In this document: piece after piece, positions 1 to 11,845 of the stretch | Numbering within the stretch: position 1 is the first letter of the stretch | Layout of the letters: the number at the start of each line of letters is the position of its first letter | NCBI GenBank assembly: GCA_038380435.1 | Contig: JAWZYU010000009.1 | Location: forward strand, 69,717,901 to 69,781,900 | Length of the DNA: 64,000 nucleotides | Reading direction: 5' to 3' | DNA from: Ryuthela nishihirai | Lineage: Eukaryota > Arthropoda > Arachnida > Araneae > Heptathelidae | Position numbers and translations under genes: made by a program | Notes under the pieces: model-generated | What the model was told of the DNA's origin: nothing | Databases searched by the model: none | What the model saw: only the letters and a program-made list of their open reading frames with translations

Positions 1-714
1 ATTATAATTCTACAGGTACGAATCTCTCATTCCTTATCAGGTATACAGCGACTTTTTGATCACCCTGTATATTTCGTTATTTTCCCAGATTCTGTGTTTT
101 GATACATTTCCGATTTTTCCTTTATATGATATACTTTAGAAATTTATGTGAAGCAGACAGATGTACAATTTACTTTTATGATCAACAAAGCCCTTCATTG
201 ACACATTCCAAAAGAGTAGGAAGCACCTGTCTTCCATCTTCATCGAAATTGGCGCTCAGAGAAAGTGCTTTGTGATAGCCTGATAAGAGCTGCAGCAGAA
301 GGGAGAGCCTCCATTCATGCAGAAGGTAAATAGGGCGAAATGCCAGGTATATTGCAATTCCCTGTGATCGGCTTAGACATTTAGAAAAGGAGCTGTGTAG
401 GTGGGATAATTTGGCTATAGGATAGAGAATTGGAGGAAGGGGCTATTAATATATTGACAATAGTCGAAATTTTCGGTTTTGATCTTCCCACCAAACCTTC
501 GACTTCCCTCGAAACGTTTTCATTGTGAATGCTTGCAAATCCGTTAATAAACCTCACCTTGTCATATGTTGAGAAAAGTAAAGGAGGTAATTCATATGTT
601 CCAATCGAGCAGTGACGACGCATATCTTGTACTTCTCTGCAGTTCCTTTCAGAAGAGACTGCATAAAGTTAAATAGGTAATGATTTCAATTTACTTATAT
701 TTGTCTGTAAATGA
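1..714. other. Unassigned AT-rich sequence
   Basis: No gene is recognised here. The segment at 44-72 (GCGACTTTTTGATCACCCTG) resembles a transposon terminus, since many arthropod elements end in an ACAGGGTG-type repeat, but no matching inverted partner was found nearby. A short open frame at 381-623 on the minus strand has no recognisable motif. Confidence 0.4.
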
Positions 715-1080
715 TAGCTAGGTAGTGACTGGAAGGAGAGTTATGTAACAATCCCCTGTGATGATGCATAGAACTGGCAACAAGGCCTAGCACCTTCTCT
801 TGTCCGACCCCGCCTTCTCGTGGTGCAGGCCGTTAGTACCTTTCAAAAGAGATACTATCTTGTGGAAGTGAACGGAAGGAGAGGACTGCCAAATTAGTGT
901 GGACTACCGATCTGGACAACGATGGCTACTTTTCTCTACCCTGCTGAGGAGTGGTCAACCACTTAGGTGCTGACCATCAAAACTTACTGGATTGGAATAA
1001 AGCTCTGAGCTTGATTATAGATCCTGAATTTGTTGCACTGGTGAGATTCTGTGGAGGGAAAAATCTTATTTTCATATCTT
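715..1080 (+). mobile_element. RTE-type LINE 5' region fragment
   Basis: This stretch matches, in the opposite orientation, the 5' end of the RTE copy at 11186-11545. Shared landmarks include TAGCTAGGTAGT, GATGATGCATAGAAC, the TTTCAAAAGAGATACT block, GAGTGGTCAACCACT and CTGTGGAGGGAAAATCTT. Both copies start at about the same point, so the LINE's true 5' boundary is probably near here. No coding part is attached. Confidence 0.7.
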
Positions 1081-1461
1081 CAAGTGCCGAATCCGATTGG
1101 GAGGTTGGCTGCCAACAAATATCATAATTCTGTTTCTGCCATCATGGTTATTCCCAAGCCTGTCCACTCGCAAAAGTCATCCATCCAACCCTTTCTTCCT
1201 TGTGTTCGTTTTCCCTCCAAGTTGCCCTCAAGGATGATATTAATACTGAAATGGAATAAAGAAAATTTTTCAAAAGTCCGTATGAAAAATTTTGGCAAGT
1301 TCCGAAATGATTGTTTAGAATATGTTCAACAGCCATTCAACTAATATGATTCAAATTAAAAAAAAAAGCTTATTGGGATAGAGGCTCTCATTGGCCATTG
1401 CAATGATAAATAAAGTATTGTGCACTCTCATCTCATGAACATAGGGAACAAAAAAAATATC

Positions 1462-1650
1462 CATTCAAGCAACTGCTTGCCACAAAGGTTGAACAGGAGC
1501 CTGTGAGCTGAATATGCCACTGTATAAGAATCTGCAAAGATGGCGGGACCTCAGCAGAAAGACGACACAAACATCCATGCCTTGCACGGGACTCGAACCC
1601 AGGTCTTGTTGATCAGTAACCAAGCACGCTAACCACTCGGCCAAAAGATG
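1462..1650 (-). repeat. SINE family B, near full length
   Basis: This is a tRNA-derived SINE. On the minus strand it begins with a pol III A box (TGGCCGAGTGGTTAGCG) and a B box (GGGTTCGAGTCCCG). A tRNA-unrelated body follows, and it ends in GGCAAGCAGTTGCTTGAATGG. Related copies occur at 6541-6716, 19213-19356, 25217-25345 and 42835-43010, with an interrupted one at 5549-6235. The tail resembles the 3' end of the RTE LINE in this window. Confidence 0.85.
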
Positions 1651-1679
1651 GCAATAGGGAACAAAAATACACAGTTGTA

Positions 1680-3120
1680 TCAGAATAATATGACCACCCA
1701 CGGAATAAGTGTAGCCACCCAGTGCATTACAGAGTGCACATGACAAGGTCGACCACATGGAGATATAAGTGGCCGGCCAGGACAGATCCATAATGCGTAA
1801 CATGAGCACAATGGGCAGAGGTATTGATTTGATGGACCTTCAAAAAGGAATGCTCACTGGCTACTGCTCCAAGAGTGGAAGCATCTTGGTAACAGCAGAC
1901 TTTGTGGGTTTTTGGGTTGTTTTTTGCACACCATGGGCTAAATCGCCAGGTCACATGGACCCCGAAGGCTCAAAGAAGGTTGGGGGGAGGGGACCCACTG
2001 GAATAGCTGTTGGGAAACAGATGGTAGCCTCACATCAAGGCTATTCAGTGTGTTCTTTAACGTGCACAGGGTATAGCTCTCCCACACACTGAGAGTGTGT
2101 ATTGTCCCTTCCATCAGTGTCCCCTACTGACCATGGGCAAGGTGGGGAATTTTGCGGAGATAAATCTCAATACTGACCCAGCTGGGACTGGAGCCTGGCG
2201 TGCTACCCCCACCCCAGACTTCGTGGGCTGTTCACAAGTGCTGTAGTGTGTGCCAAGAATGGACCACTGGCACACTGAGTACCTCCAGACATCATAACTA
2301 TGGACCCCAAAGGCCATCGACCCCAGAGGAGAACGTTGCCTGGTAAAGGGCAATCGACACGCAACAGTGCAGCAATTGACCACTCAAATGAACACTGGGG
2401 CATCCAGGTATGTGTTCCCGATAACGGTAGAGCGACCCCTGTTACACATGGGTTTCCAGAGTCGACACTGCATAAAGGTGTTTATGTTAACCAACGTCAT
2501 CGCAACGACGCCTGTAGTTTGCACGGCACTACCATCATTGGACAGTGAAAAAGGTTGCCATCTACGATGAATCAAGGTTTTTACTCCACAGAAGTGACAG
2601 GCAGTGGCGGATACGACATCAGACACATGAGAACCAACACCCAGACACGTTTGTCAGTCAAGTACAGGCTGCTGGTGGCAGTGTGCATGTCTGGGGGATG
2701 TTTTCCTGGTATGACCTGGGACCACTGGATGGGTCCCTGGACACCAATGGCTACCTGTGCATCCCTTCATGTTGGACGTTTACTCTGGTGGTGATGGTGT
2801 CTACCAACAGACGCGCCCTGCCACTAAGGTAGTGCGTGACTGGTTCCAGGAACACGACAGCGATGTCTCCATTCTCCCTTTGCCCGTGGAATCGCCCAAC
2901 CTCGTCCGTAATGATCCATAGACCATTTGTGGGACCATTTGGATCAACAGGTTCGGCATGCTGACCCACAACCACATCATCGGAACCTCTGTGCTCTGAT
3001 GGAGTCCGAATGGGCATGTGTGCCTCTGGCAATCTTCCAGGGCCTATTGCATTCATGCCATTTTCATCCGGGCCAAGAGTGGTTATTCCCATTATTAGGT
3101 AGGTGGTCATATTATTCTGA
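1680..3120 (+). mobile_element. Tc1/mariner-type transposon, inactive, with nested SINE
   Basis: The ends are perfect 19-bp inverted repeats (TCAGAATAATATGACCACC at left, its complement at right). They are flanked by TA at 1678-1679 and 3121-3122, as Tc1/mariner elements require. The transposase relic reads plus: an ESRFLLHR block and an AAGGSVHVWGMFSW block (2570-2705), then VVRDWFQEHDSD (about 2830-2865). The segment expected to hold the second catalytic aspartate (DNAP) is damaged, and stops and frameshifts are frequent. A family-A SINE is inserted at 1909-2215. The WFQEHD pattern groups it with the elements at 45719 and about 59200. Confidence 0.88.
1909..2215 (-). repeat. SINE family A inserted in Tc1 element
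   Basis: This minus-strand copy of the family-A SINE is flanked by a target duplication: AGACTTTGTGGG at 1897-1908 and AGACTTCGTGGG at 2216-2227, one mismatch. It carries the family landmarks: the 3' tail (GCACACCATGGGCTAAAT), GAACAGCTGTTGGGA and CTGACCCAGCTGGGACT. The tRNA-like head is truncated. Confidence 0.88.
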
Positions 3121-3122
3121 TA

Positions 3123-4633
3123 TGACAGTGTACATAATATATTAATTTTCAAACTAGTTTATGTCAAACTACAAAAGTAGCTGACTGTAGCCAGGGCCCA
3201 GAGTTCCCATTAGGCACTGGCATAGGGGCACCAACATAACCCGGGCACCATCTTTTAAATGCTAATTTAATAAATGTTTATTTAATTAGCAGTAAAATTG
3301 TGTCTTTTCAATTTTAACTCCCTGCAAGTATCCATGGAGAGCAAACACTCACTTTTCAAAGTATTCTTTCTTCCCTGATAATGGAAAATTCTTAAAAGAA
3401 TGCGGAGTGTGATGCTATACACTCTGTTTCCAAACGTATTGGGATACGTCAATGTCACGTGAAAAGAAAACCATATTCAAAGCTTCCTAACTTTGAAAAT
3501 AAGGTTTTTTTTACCGAAAAATATTACAGAAAAGAAATTGTAAATCTGTCAAATTTATCAAAACTTAGATTTAAAAAACATTAATTTATTATTTAAAAGA
3601 GTTGAAGCTGAAATATTTGACAGCCAATACTACTGTTATATTCGTCCTAAGAACTGTTTCAAAACTTATGCAAAGTGAAAACTTCATCCAAACTCTTAAG
3701 ATACATTTATTTCAGTAAACGATTTGTTATAATTTTAATGCAATTCTTACGAGTAGATTTTCTTTCAGATTTTCCATTTCTTGTAACATTTTGCTACAAA
3801 AGCTTATGTTACTAGGGAAACCAAAGTTGGTCCCATGAAGGCTAATGATCGTATAGTGGATTTTAGATCGTTATTAAACTTCCAGGTTTAGTAGAGATGG
3901 TGAAGTTCAGTTAATTCAGACTAATTGATTCACTCAACTCTGCAGTTTAGGTAACAAACAAGGTTTAATAAAAGAATTATGCTGATATAAAAAGGCTGCT
4001 CTAATTAACGAAAGCGGTCTAAACAGATTGAGACTAGATCTAGTATCTCCACAAAGAATTCTAAGTTCAATGATACCTGAAGTTAGTTCCCAAGTTCTTG
4101 ACGTGATAATTACCTGAAGAAAACTGAAATCCCTCGTCCTCCAAGAAAAAAAATCCGTCACCAAAGAGGTTGTTGAAAATCCTTGTCTAGGGTTATGGCA
4201 CTCGGATAAGTAACATGTAAAATGAGGGCAGACTTTTAACTTGAAGATAAAAGCTCAACTGATGCAACTCAAGAGCAAACTACAAGTAAATCCAGAGGCA
4301 AGTGATATTGCTGAGTTTTAAACAACTAGGGTGGGCTCTATCTAGCTTAGTTTCTCTCTGACGATATGCTGCCGCTAAGGGTGAGAAGACCCAGAACCAT
4401 GTGGAGGGGGGGGGGGGGTAATATTCTTTTCCAATCCTAAAACAGCTCCCAAGTCTTACGTTCACGTTCTCCATAGGTTTGTTGGTGAAAAGACGCTCAG
4501 AGGGTGATGACCATATTAGGCACCAACTTTGTAATGTGGGTTCTCAGAGAAACTGAATCTCCCAACGGTCTGGAAATAGTGGTGTCCATATACGGTTCAG
4601 GAGTAGAAGAGAGAGAGAACACAAAAGTAAACT
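3123..4633. other. Unassigned intergenic sequence
   Basis: This is AT-rich with no recognised gene. A transposon-end-like motif (CTGTTTCCAAACGTATTGGG) lies near 3424-3443, but no inverted partner was found. A short G homopolymer lies at about 4408-4418. A 76-residue open frame on the minus strand (3934-4164) shows no recognisable motif. Confidence 0.4.
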
Positions 4634-4645
4634 TCTAGTTCCTTC

Positions 4646-5033
4646 GGGGCGGGGGTGGCTCAGTTGGTAGCACGCCAGGCTCGTAATCTGTAGTTCCCAT
4701 GTTCGAGTCCCAGCTGGGTCAGCGTTGAGATTTATCTCCGCAAAATTCCCCGCCCTGCCCACGGTCAGTAGGGGACACCGATGGGCTTGGAAAGGCCGCC
4801 GTCCGTCGGATGGGACGTTAAGCCGTGGCCCCTTGTGCGGGAGAGACATACCCTGTGCACGTTAAAGAACACGCTGGATGGCCTTGACAGGGGGCTACCA
4901 TCTGTCTCCCAACAGCTGTTCCAGTGGGTCCCCTCCCCCAACCTTCTCTGAGCCTTCGGGGTCCATGTGACCTGGCCATTTAGCCCATGGTGTGCAAAAA
5001 AGTGCCGCTCAGAGGTAAAACAACCCAAAACAA
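4646..5033 (+). repeat. SINE family A, full-length reference copy
   Basis: This 388-bp copy has a 12-bp target duplication (TCTAGTTCCTTC at 4634-4645 and 5034-5045). It starts with a tRNA-like head: A box GTGGCTCAGTTGGTAGCACG and B box TGTTCGAGTCCCAG. A long tRNA-unrelated body follows, with AGCGTTGAGATTTATCTCCG, GGAAAGGCCGCCGTCCGTCG, GTTAAAGAACACGCTGGATG and CCAACAGCTGTTCCAGTGGG. It ends in GTGCCGCTCAGAGGTAAAAC without a poly-A tail. It is the best-preserved copy with clear ends, so it serves to define the family. Confidence 0.93.
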
Positions 5034-5548
5034 TCTAGTTCCTTCACTTCTTTAGAGTTGTGAGAGACTAAACGGTTTTCTGATAATATCCTATTTTCTA
5101 TATTATTAGTTATCAAGGGATGCTAATACCATGATAGCACTTAATTCAAAGTTAGGGAGATTTAAATACAGTTTTCGCACAATATGAAAGTGTCTTAATA
5201 TTTTTGAAAATTAAGTGTAATTTAATCATTCTCAGAATCCTAAAGCGAGGAAATATTGTTTGATATTTAAATTTATAATTTGATTGTGTAATATTACTCC
5301 TTATTGAATGTAACAAGTTGTACGTTATCAATAATATTAATTTATTATATTAATTTCATTACTTATTAACAAAAATCTATTATCATTACATTTTTTACAT
5401 TATTTCCATTCTTTGTGGTTGTGAAAGAAAGAAACTATTTTTATAGGAAATTGGAAGAAGTATTGTTGATAACGGCGAACTACAACTTCGTGTGCCCAGA
5501 GCGCATGAGGTGTAAATTCGGCCGCCTAAAAAAAAACCCCCCTTCCTC

Positions 5549-6235
5549 AAGCAGCTGCTTGTCAGTGAGAACAGACAGAAATACTCTTTGTTGCTGCACA
5601 ATACAGCAACGACGGCAATCCCCGGTTCCGTCTTTCAACACTACCAAGTTATGGAAAGCCGCGACTATCTACGTCGGGGGCAAGGCTACACCATATAGAT
5701 GCATCTCATCCCCGACAACCTATGGCGAGCAGTCCTATAGAAGGAAAGCTCATCCATCAGTCAAAATCTGGAATTTACTATGTTCCCCGGTTAGCCATGA
5801 ACAAGGATATATAGATCCAAGCTCGATCGGCACCCAGGGTAGAGACTCTTAGTGGGACCCAGACTTTGAAAAGGGCCCTTGCCTACTAGGGGACCAAATC
5901 CGTTCTGCAGGGCCCTTGAACTGCTTCACTGAGCACCTGATTTTGAGGTCTTGGCACTGCCAACCACGCCACTAAACCAGTCAGCAATGCCTTCGACCTC
6001 AGTTGGTCTTGGCTCTGTCCAACCAGGGCCCATACTGGTTAGCAGAGTCTTCGACCGGTTGCTACGCTACAAGCCCTCCACCACAACAAGGTGGTCCCCT
6101 ATCAGGGGGGAGTGAGAACAGACAGGAGGATGCTGGAACCTCTGCATAAAAACACAAATATCCATTCCTTAACTGGGCCTGAAACCCAGGTTCAACAATA
6201 GCCAAGCACGCTAAACACTCAGCTACTCAGCAAAA
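5549..6235 (-). repeat. SINE family B copy interrupted by a 532-bp insert
   Basis: The left piece (5549-5578, AAGCAGCTGCTTGTC) and the right piece (6111-6235, ending in the CCAAGCACGCTAAACACT tRNA-like head complement) together make one minus-strand family-B SINE. The two pieces overlap by a perfect 15-bp repeat created by the insertion between them. Confidence 0.75.
5579..6110. mobile_element. Unidentified 532-bp insertion with 15-bp target duplication
   Basis: The insert is bounded by AGTGAGAACAGACAG at 5564-5578 and again at 6111-6125. It is noticeably GC-richer than its surroundings. It has no poly-A tail, no obvious terminal inverted repeats and no pol III boxes that I could confirm. 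Landmarks include CGACTATCTACGTCGGGGGC and repeated GGGCCC-type blocks near 5870-6030. A 15-bp duplication suits target-primed insertion of a non-LTR product. I do not recognise the family. Confidence 0.6.
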
Positions 6236-6540
6236 AAAGGAAATAGCTGAAGATTGTTAAATATTAAATATGTATAATTTTATGAATAATGCTGGTTTTT
6301 TAATCACACAAAAATTGCTTTGGCTTTTTCAGTATTTACATAATACAAGTTTATTCAACATTATCGACATAACAGTGCTTTTTCACAGTAGTTCAATGTA
6401 TTAAATTTATGAGATTTAATTTAGGCTAAATGAAATGAGAAGCAAATTAATACCCTGTAAGTTCTACTTTTTGGAAGTATGGGGTTCTTCAAAATTTTTG
6501 TTAACATTTTTATTAATACTAGTTAATGAACAAACAAATT

Positions 6541-6716
6541 TCCTCTCAAACAGCTGCTTACCCCAGATATCTGACAGGAGCCTGTCAGTACAATATGCCA
6601 AAGGTTTGATGAGAAAGGCGAGACCTCAGCCCAAAGAGAACATTCATGCATTATAACTGGGGCTTGAAACCAGGTTCCTAAGGATAGTAGCCTAGCACAC
6701 TAACCACCTGGCCATT
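6541..6716 (-). repeat. SINE family B, diverged copy
   Basis: This minus-strand copy contains CAGCTGCTTACC, GACAGGAGCCTGTCAGTACAA, GACCTCAGCCCAAAGA and the head complement CACACTAACCACCTGGCCA, all landmarks of family B. It is more diverged than the copy at 1462. Confidence 0.75.
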
Positions 6717-7049
6717 GGAACGCCGATGAACAGTTTGTTAAAAAATAATTTTTTTCAATGACGGAATGATTGCACTCTCAACTCCCACTGATTTAAAAGT
6801 ATAGAACTACTTTCACCCAACGATTAGGCAACATCAGGTACCGGAACACCGTTCTGGTTCAATGATTCGAAAATATCTAGTAGTAGAACGGTGTTCCATT
6901 TCAGTGATTCAGAAACATCGAGTAGTGGAACGTCATTCCAGTTCAATAATTTGGAAGCAGAGAGTAACGGACCCTTGTTCGATTTAGTTGCAATAGTGCT
7001 TTTGTTAATTGCTTCCCCTTTTCAAAATCTTACGCTTCGCTACCTCTTC

Positions 7050-8045
7050 TTCATCATGTTCCTCAAGCAGCCATGGGCTAAAGAGGTCCAACCAGACCGA
7101 GCAATTTAGTTTTCCAACCATATCTGTCCTGAGCTACATCTGCTGCATTTGGCCACTGCACACCAATTCTAACAAGGTCCTGTTTGACATTGTCTGTCCA
7201 CCGCATCCTAGGTCTCCCCCTCTTTCTGAGGCCTTTAGGCACACTCTTCATAACCCTATTCGCCAATCTATAATTATTCAAACGAGCAACATGGCCAAAC
7301 CAACGGAGTCTCTCTCTGCACAATATGCTGCTTAAAGGAGGTTGCAAACTCCTTTGCCTAATCTCATCATTAGTTACAAAGTTGAACCACCTAATGCCCA
7401 AGATACTGCGTAAGCATCTGGAATCAAAAGCATCTAGTTTCCTGTTATCTTGTTTACAAAGTGTCCAAGTTTCACTACCATAACTAACCCTAGAAAGAAC
7501 CAAACTATTATACAGTCTAATTTTAATCTTTAGGTGTATACACCTATTTCTCCACAATCTCCATAGATTCTTAAAAGTCCCGGCAGCAATCCCTATTTGT
7601 CTGTTAATCTCATACCGCACATCATCAGTATCTGTTACGTAGCTCCCAAGGTAATTAAACTATGACACCTGCTCAACCCTGAAACCATTCAGATTAACTA
7701 AATCACAGCCTGCCTGACAAATTTTCATCACTTTAGTTTTCCCTCTGTTTATAACCAAACCTACTCTACTATCAGTAACATAATCAATAAACAAACTAAA
7801 GAGAAAAGGAGACAAAATGCACCCTTGTTGAACACCAGAAGTAATGCTAAACCAATTTCTACAAGCCTTACCAACTCTGAAACATGACTCGGGGTTATTA
7901 TAGAGAGCTTTCATTATGTTAACTAACTTGTCTGGTATACCATATGATCTCACAATCAACCACAAATTATGACGATCAACAGAGTCGAAAATCTTTTTGA
8001 AATCAACAAAGCTAGCAACCAAACGTTTCTGAAACAATATAACAC
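7050..8045 (-). pseudogene. RTE-type LINE copy 1: 5'-truncated reverse transcriptase, catalytic block deleted
   Basis: This minus-strand LINE fragment retains RT motif A (SFVDFKKIFDSVDRHN), motif B (SGVQQGCILSPFLFSL) and the C-terminal segment (SYGSETWTLC, LRWFGHVARL, GRPRMRWTDNV) typical of RTE-type elements. Compared with copy 2, about 49 residues are missing after IDYV, and these include the YADD active-site box, so it cannot be active. Its 5' end abuts the ATG/CAT-repeat 3' tail of copy 2. A frame break near 7660 separates the two halves. It lies tail-to-head with copy 2. Confidence 0.88.
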
Positions 8046-11000
8046 TTCACAAGAATCTCATCATCATCATCATCATCATCCTCAAGCAGCCATGGGCTAC
8101 GGAGGTCCAACCAGACCGTGCAATTTAGTTCTCCAAGCAAGTCTATCCTGAGCTACATCAACTGCATCTGGCCACTGCACACCAATTCTAACAAGGTCCT
8201 GTTTGACATTGTCTGCCCACCGCATCCTAGGTCTCCCCTTCTTTCTGAGGCCTTTAGGCACACTGTTCATAACCCTATTCGCCAATCTATAATTATTCAT
8301 ACGGGCAACATGGCCAAACCAACGGAGTCTCTCTCTGCACAATATGCTGCTTAAAGGAGGTTGCAAACTCCTTTGCCTAATCTCATCATTAGTTACAAAG
8401 TTGAACCACCTAATGCCCAAGATACTGCGTAAGCACCTGGAATCAAAAGCATCTAGTTTCCTGTTATCTTGTTTACAAAGTGTCCACGTTTCACTACCAT
8501 AACTAACCCTAGAAAGAACCAAACTATTATACAGTCTAATTTTAGTCTTTAGGTGTATACGCCTATTTCTCCACACTCTCCATAGATTCTTAAAAGTCCC
8601 AGCAGCAATCCCTATTCGTCTGTTAATCTCATGCCGCACATCACCATTATCTGTTACATAGCTCCCAAGATAATTAAATTGTGACACCTGCTCAAGACTG
8701 CAACCATTCAGATTAACTGAATCACAGCCTGCCTGACCAATTTTCATCACTTTAGTTTTCTCTCTGTTTATAACCAAACCTACTCCACTACCAGTCTCAT
8801 CAACAGCTCGAATGAAAGAGTTCATCTCATCAACATCATTTGCCAAAAGGGCTAAATCATCAGCATAATCTAAATCAGAAATTTTCGTATCTCCAGCCCA
8901 TTTAAGGCCAAAATCTTTCCCTTGAAGTGAATTTCGCATAACATAATCAATAACCAAGCTAAAGAGAAAAGGAGACAAAATGCACCCTTGTCGAACACCA
9001 GAAGTAATGCTAAACCAATTGCTACAAGCCTTACCAACTCTCACACACGACTCAGTGTTATTATAGAGAGCTTTCATAATGTTAACTAACTTGTCTGGTA
9101 TACCATATGATCTCACAATCAACCACAAATTATGACGATCAACAGAGTCGAAAGCCTTTTTGAAATCAACAAAGCTAGCAACCAAAGGTTTCTGAAACTC
9201 TAAACATTTCTCAAGAATCTGCCTAAATGAAAATATTTAATCCACACATCCCCTACCACTTCTAAATCCACATTGCTCATCACGCAATTGCCTGTTAACC
9301 AGATTCTTAATTCTATTAAGCACAATAATGCAAAGAACTTTACCTGGAACAGAGAGTAGGCTGATACCCCTATAGTTATCACAAGAACTGCGATCACCTT
9401 TTTTGAAAATAGCGATAATAATAGCTCTGGTAAAATCCTTAGGAACCATGCCTTTATCATAAAAGATATTCAGAATTTCAGTCATCCAAGTGGTAACAGA
9501 AACATTCCCAGATCTAAGAATTTCCGTAGTAATTTCATCTACCCCTGGGGATTTATGAAGTTTAAGTTTCGAAATAGCCAAAATAACTTCAGATTGTGTT
9601 ATAGGGCCAACATTAAAGCCACCAATGCATCTATCATCATTGCAAACAATAGGAGTAGAACTAACCACATTGTTTAGAACATCACTGAAATGCTCAGCCC
9701 ACCTAGCCATGACAGAATCCTGACCTTCTATAACCTTACCTTGTTTATCCTTCAGTCCCTGTCTGTTTTCTACCACACAAGCCATTTACTATCTGGTACA
9801 GCTCTCTGCTATTGTGCTCTCTAACTGCTTCCTCGACTTTCTCTGCCAAGCCATCAAGCGAAAGATTTTTATCAGCAGCTAACTAATACTTTACACGCTT
9901 GTTAAGCTCTCTGTAATGCTTTCTATTAGGAATAGTAGGGTATTGATAAGGACATTCCTGCAGTTCTTTCTGAAATAAGCTCAAGTGCCTTATCACTCAA
10001 ATTATTCTGCCTCCTCTGCTCCTTTTTTCCTATTAGGAATAGTAGGGTATTGATAAGGACATTCCTGCAGTTCTTTCTGAAATAAGCTCAAGTGCCTTAT
10101 CACTTAAATAATTCTGTCTCCTCTGCTCCTTTTTTCCTAAAAGAGTAATGTTAGTTTCGAAAAAGGCCTGTTAAAATGGTCCCATTCTTTCTCAACTTCA
10201 GTACTAAGCAAACCACGATTGTCATAATGACCAAGTAATCTATCATGGTAAGCTTTAGCTATAACTGGGTCTTTCAGAGCTTCAGTATTAAAAGTGTACT
10301 TATGTATGTCTCGGGTGTTTGTAACAAGTTTTAGTTATTCTGAAACCATTGAGTTTACTTACCTGTAGGAGACGCTGTCCATTGCCAAAAGCACTAATAC
10401 GAGAAGCTACCAATACCAAAAGGGCCTATCACCCCTCCTCAAAGGTCAGTCAGTATTAACTTTGGCATTGAAGTCACCTAGAACAAGGTTAATATCTCCT
10501 TTCTTGGCAGAATTCAAAGTATCCTGAAGTTGTCCGTTAAACCTATCCTTCTCATCCTCAGTGGGGGCTTAACTGTAGATAACATTTAAATCTTTAACGC
10601 TTGTCTGAAATTTTGCTGTAAGAAATCTTTCATTAATGCACTCGTATCCTAGAAGAGCATCACTAGCGTGTCTGCTGAGAAGCAGACCCACACCTTGGTG
10701 ATTTTTATTGTCTTCCTTCCCTGAAAAGAGAAGTTTAAGATTATTTTTAAGAATCTGATGTTTATCTGTCCATCTGGTCTCTTGCAAGCCAAGAATATCT
10801 AAATTATTATCGTGGAATTCTTGTGTGAGGACATCAAGAGAAAAAGCTCTGTGCAGAGTCCTCACATTCCAACTATCTATGGAGAGAAAATGGTTAGTGG
10901 GATGTTTAAAGAAACTATGTTTATTGAGAGGGGAATGCCGACAATATCAAACAGCCCCCTAATCGCAGACATGGGGCAAAGACCCGTTCCCCCACCACTA

Positions 11001-11545
11001 AAGGCTGAAGCCATCTACACTGGAAGACTTCCTCCAATGTAGAATTTGACGATGCCAATAGAAGCAAAGAGTTCAGGTGCCTGCGATGACCTCTGCTCAG
11101 GATTATTCACCAGCTGATAAACATATCCTGTGAATCTATTCACTTGGGCCTGTCAACCCACAAACAAACAGAAAACACAGCAGAAGATTTTCCCTCCACA
11201 GAAGTCCACCAGTGCAGCAAATTCAGGATCCATAATCAAGCTCAGAGCCATAATTCAGTCCAGTCCAGTGGGTTTATATGGTCAGGACCCTGTGTCGTTG
11301 ACCACTCCTCAGCCAGGTAGAAAAAAAAAGAAAAGTAGCTTGAAGAGTTGTCCAGATCAGTAGGCCACACTAATCTAGCAGCCGTCCCCTTCCATAAGAG
11401 AGTATCTCTTTTGAAAGGTACTAACTGCCTGCACCATGAGAAGGTGGGATCCGACATTAAGTGCTAGTCCTGGCCGGTTCTATGCATCATCGCAGGAGAT
11501 TGGTACATATTTCTCCTTCCAGGGACTACCTAGCTACCATTTCGC
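8046..11545 (-). pseudogene. RTE-type LINE copy 2: near full length, endonuclease plus reverse transcriptase
   Basis: This is a 3.5-kb minus-strand LINE, about the usual RTE length. The 5' region spans about 10870-11545. The APE-type endonuclease start (10865-10569) shows NNLDILGLQETRW and GVGLLLSRHA. Further endonuclease and linker sequence at about 10570-9790 is broken. The RT N-terminus (9785-9237) includes DNYRGISLLSV and GFRSGRGC. The RT core and C-terminus (9185-8097, 362 residues open) include motif A FVDFKKAFDSVD, motif B SGVRQGCILSPF, motif C DLDYADDLALLA and GRPRMRWADNV. A stop codon lies at about 9239 between the RT halves. The 3' tail is a (TCA)n/(TGA)n microsatellite at 8058-8082. 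A 107-bp tandem duplication at 9924-10137 damages the linker. Confidence 0.92.
9924..10137. repeat. 107-bp tandem duplication inside RTE copy 2
   Basis: The block starting TATTAGGAATAGTAGGGTAT is present twice, offset by 107 bases and almost identical. It lies in the linker between the endonuclease and reverse transcriptase regions. The plus-strand RTE copy at 20640-20770 has the unit only once, so this is a local duplication and not a family trait. Confidence 0.85.
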
Positions 11546-11845
11546 CTGCAATTCAACAAATCAATTCAAAATTCAATTCTTCATCAAAAACATTCGTTTT
11601 TATTTTTTTTAATTTAACAGTAAAAATTCTAGTTTTCAACCAAATCCATCCCCTTTGAATGAACCGAAAAATTTGCTACTGTGTCTCTATCACCGCTTTT
11701 GATGCGCGCGCATCTAGAGATCCGAGATTGCGACGACGAAACCGTACAAGTGTGTGATGTTGCAGACGAAACGGTGATCCGTGAGGTCGCTGACGTGCTT
11801 CCAGTATTGACAAGTATTATCTGGAGCAACTTTCTGCTGTTTCAC
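11546..11845. other. Unassigned spacer between RTE copies
   Basis: This 300-bp stretch contains a GC-richer part (11695-11800) with short open frames on both strands and no recognisable domain. It separates the 5' end of RTE copy 2 from the older split RTE copy. Confidence 0.4.

Noticed and set aside
381..623. 80-residue minus-strand frame near the window start
   Set aside because: It has no recognisable motif, is short, and sits in repeat-like AT-rich sequence, so it is not supported as a gene.
8040..8100. Poly-histidine open frame (plus strand)
   Set aside because: It is the translated (TCA)n/(CAT)n microsatellite at the 3' end of RTE copy 2, read on the wrong strand.
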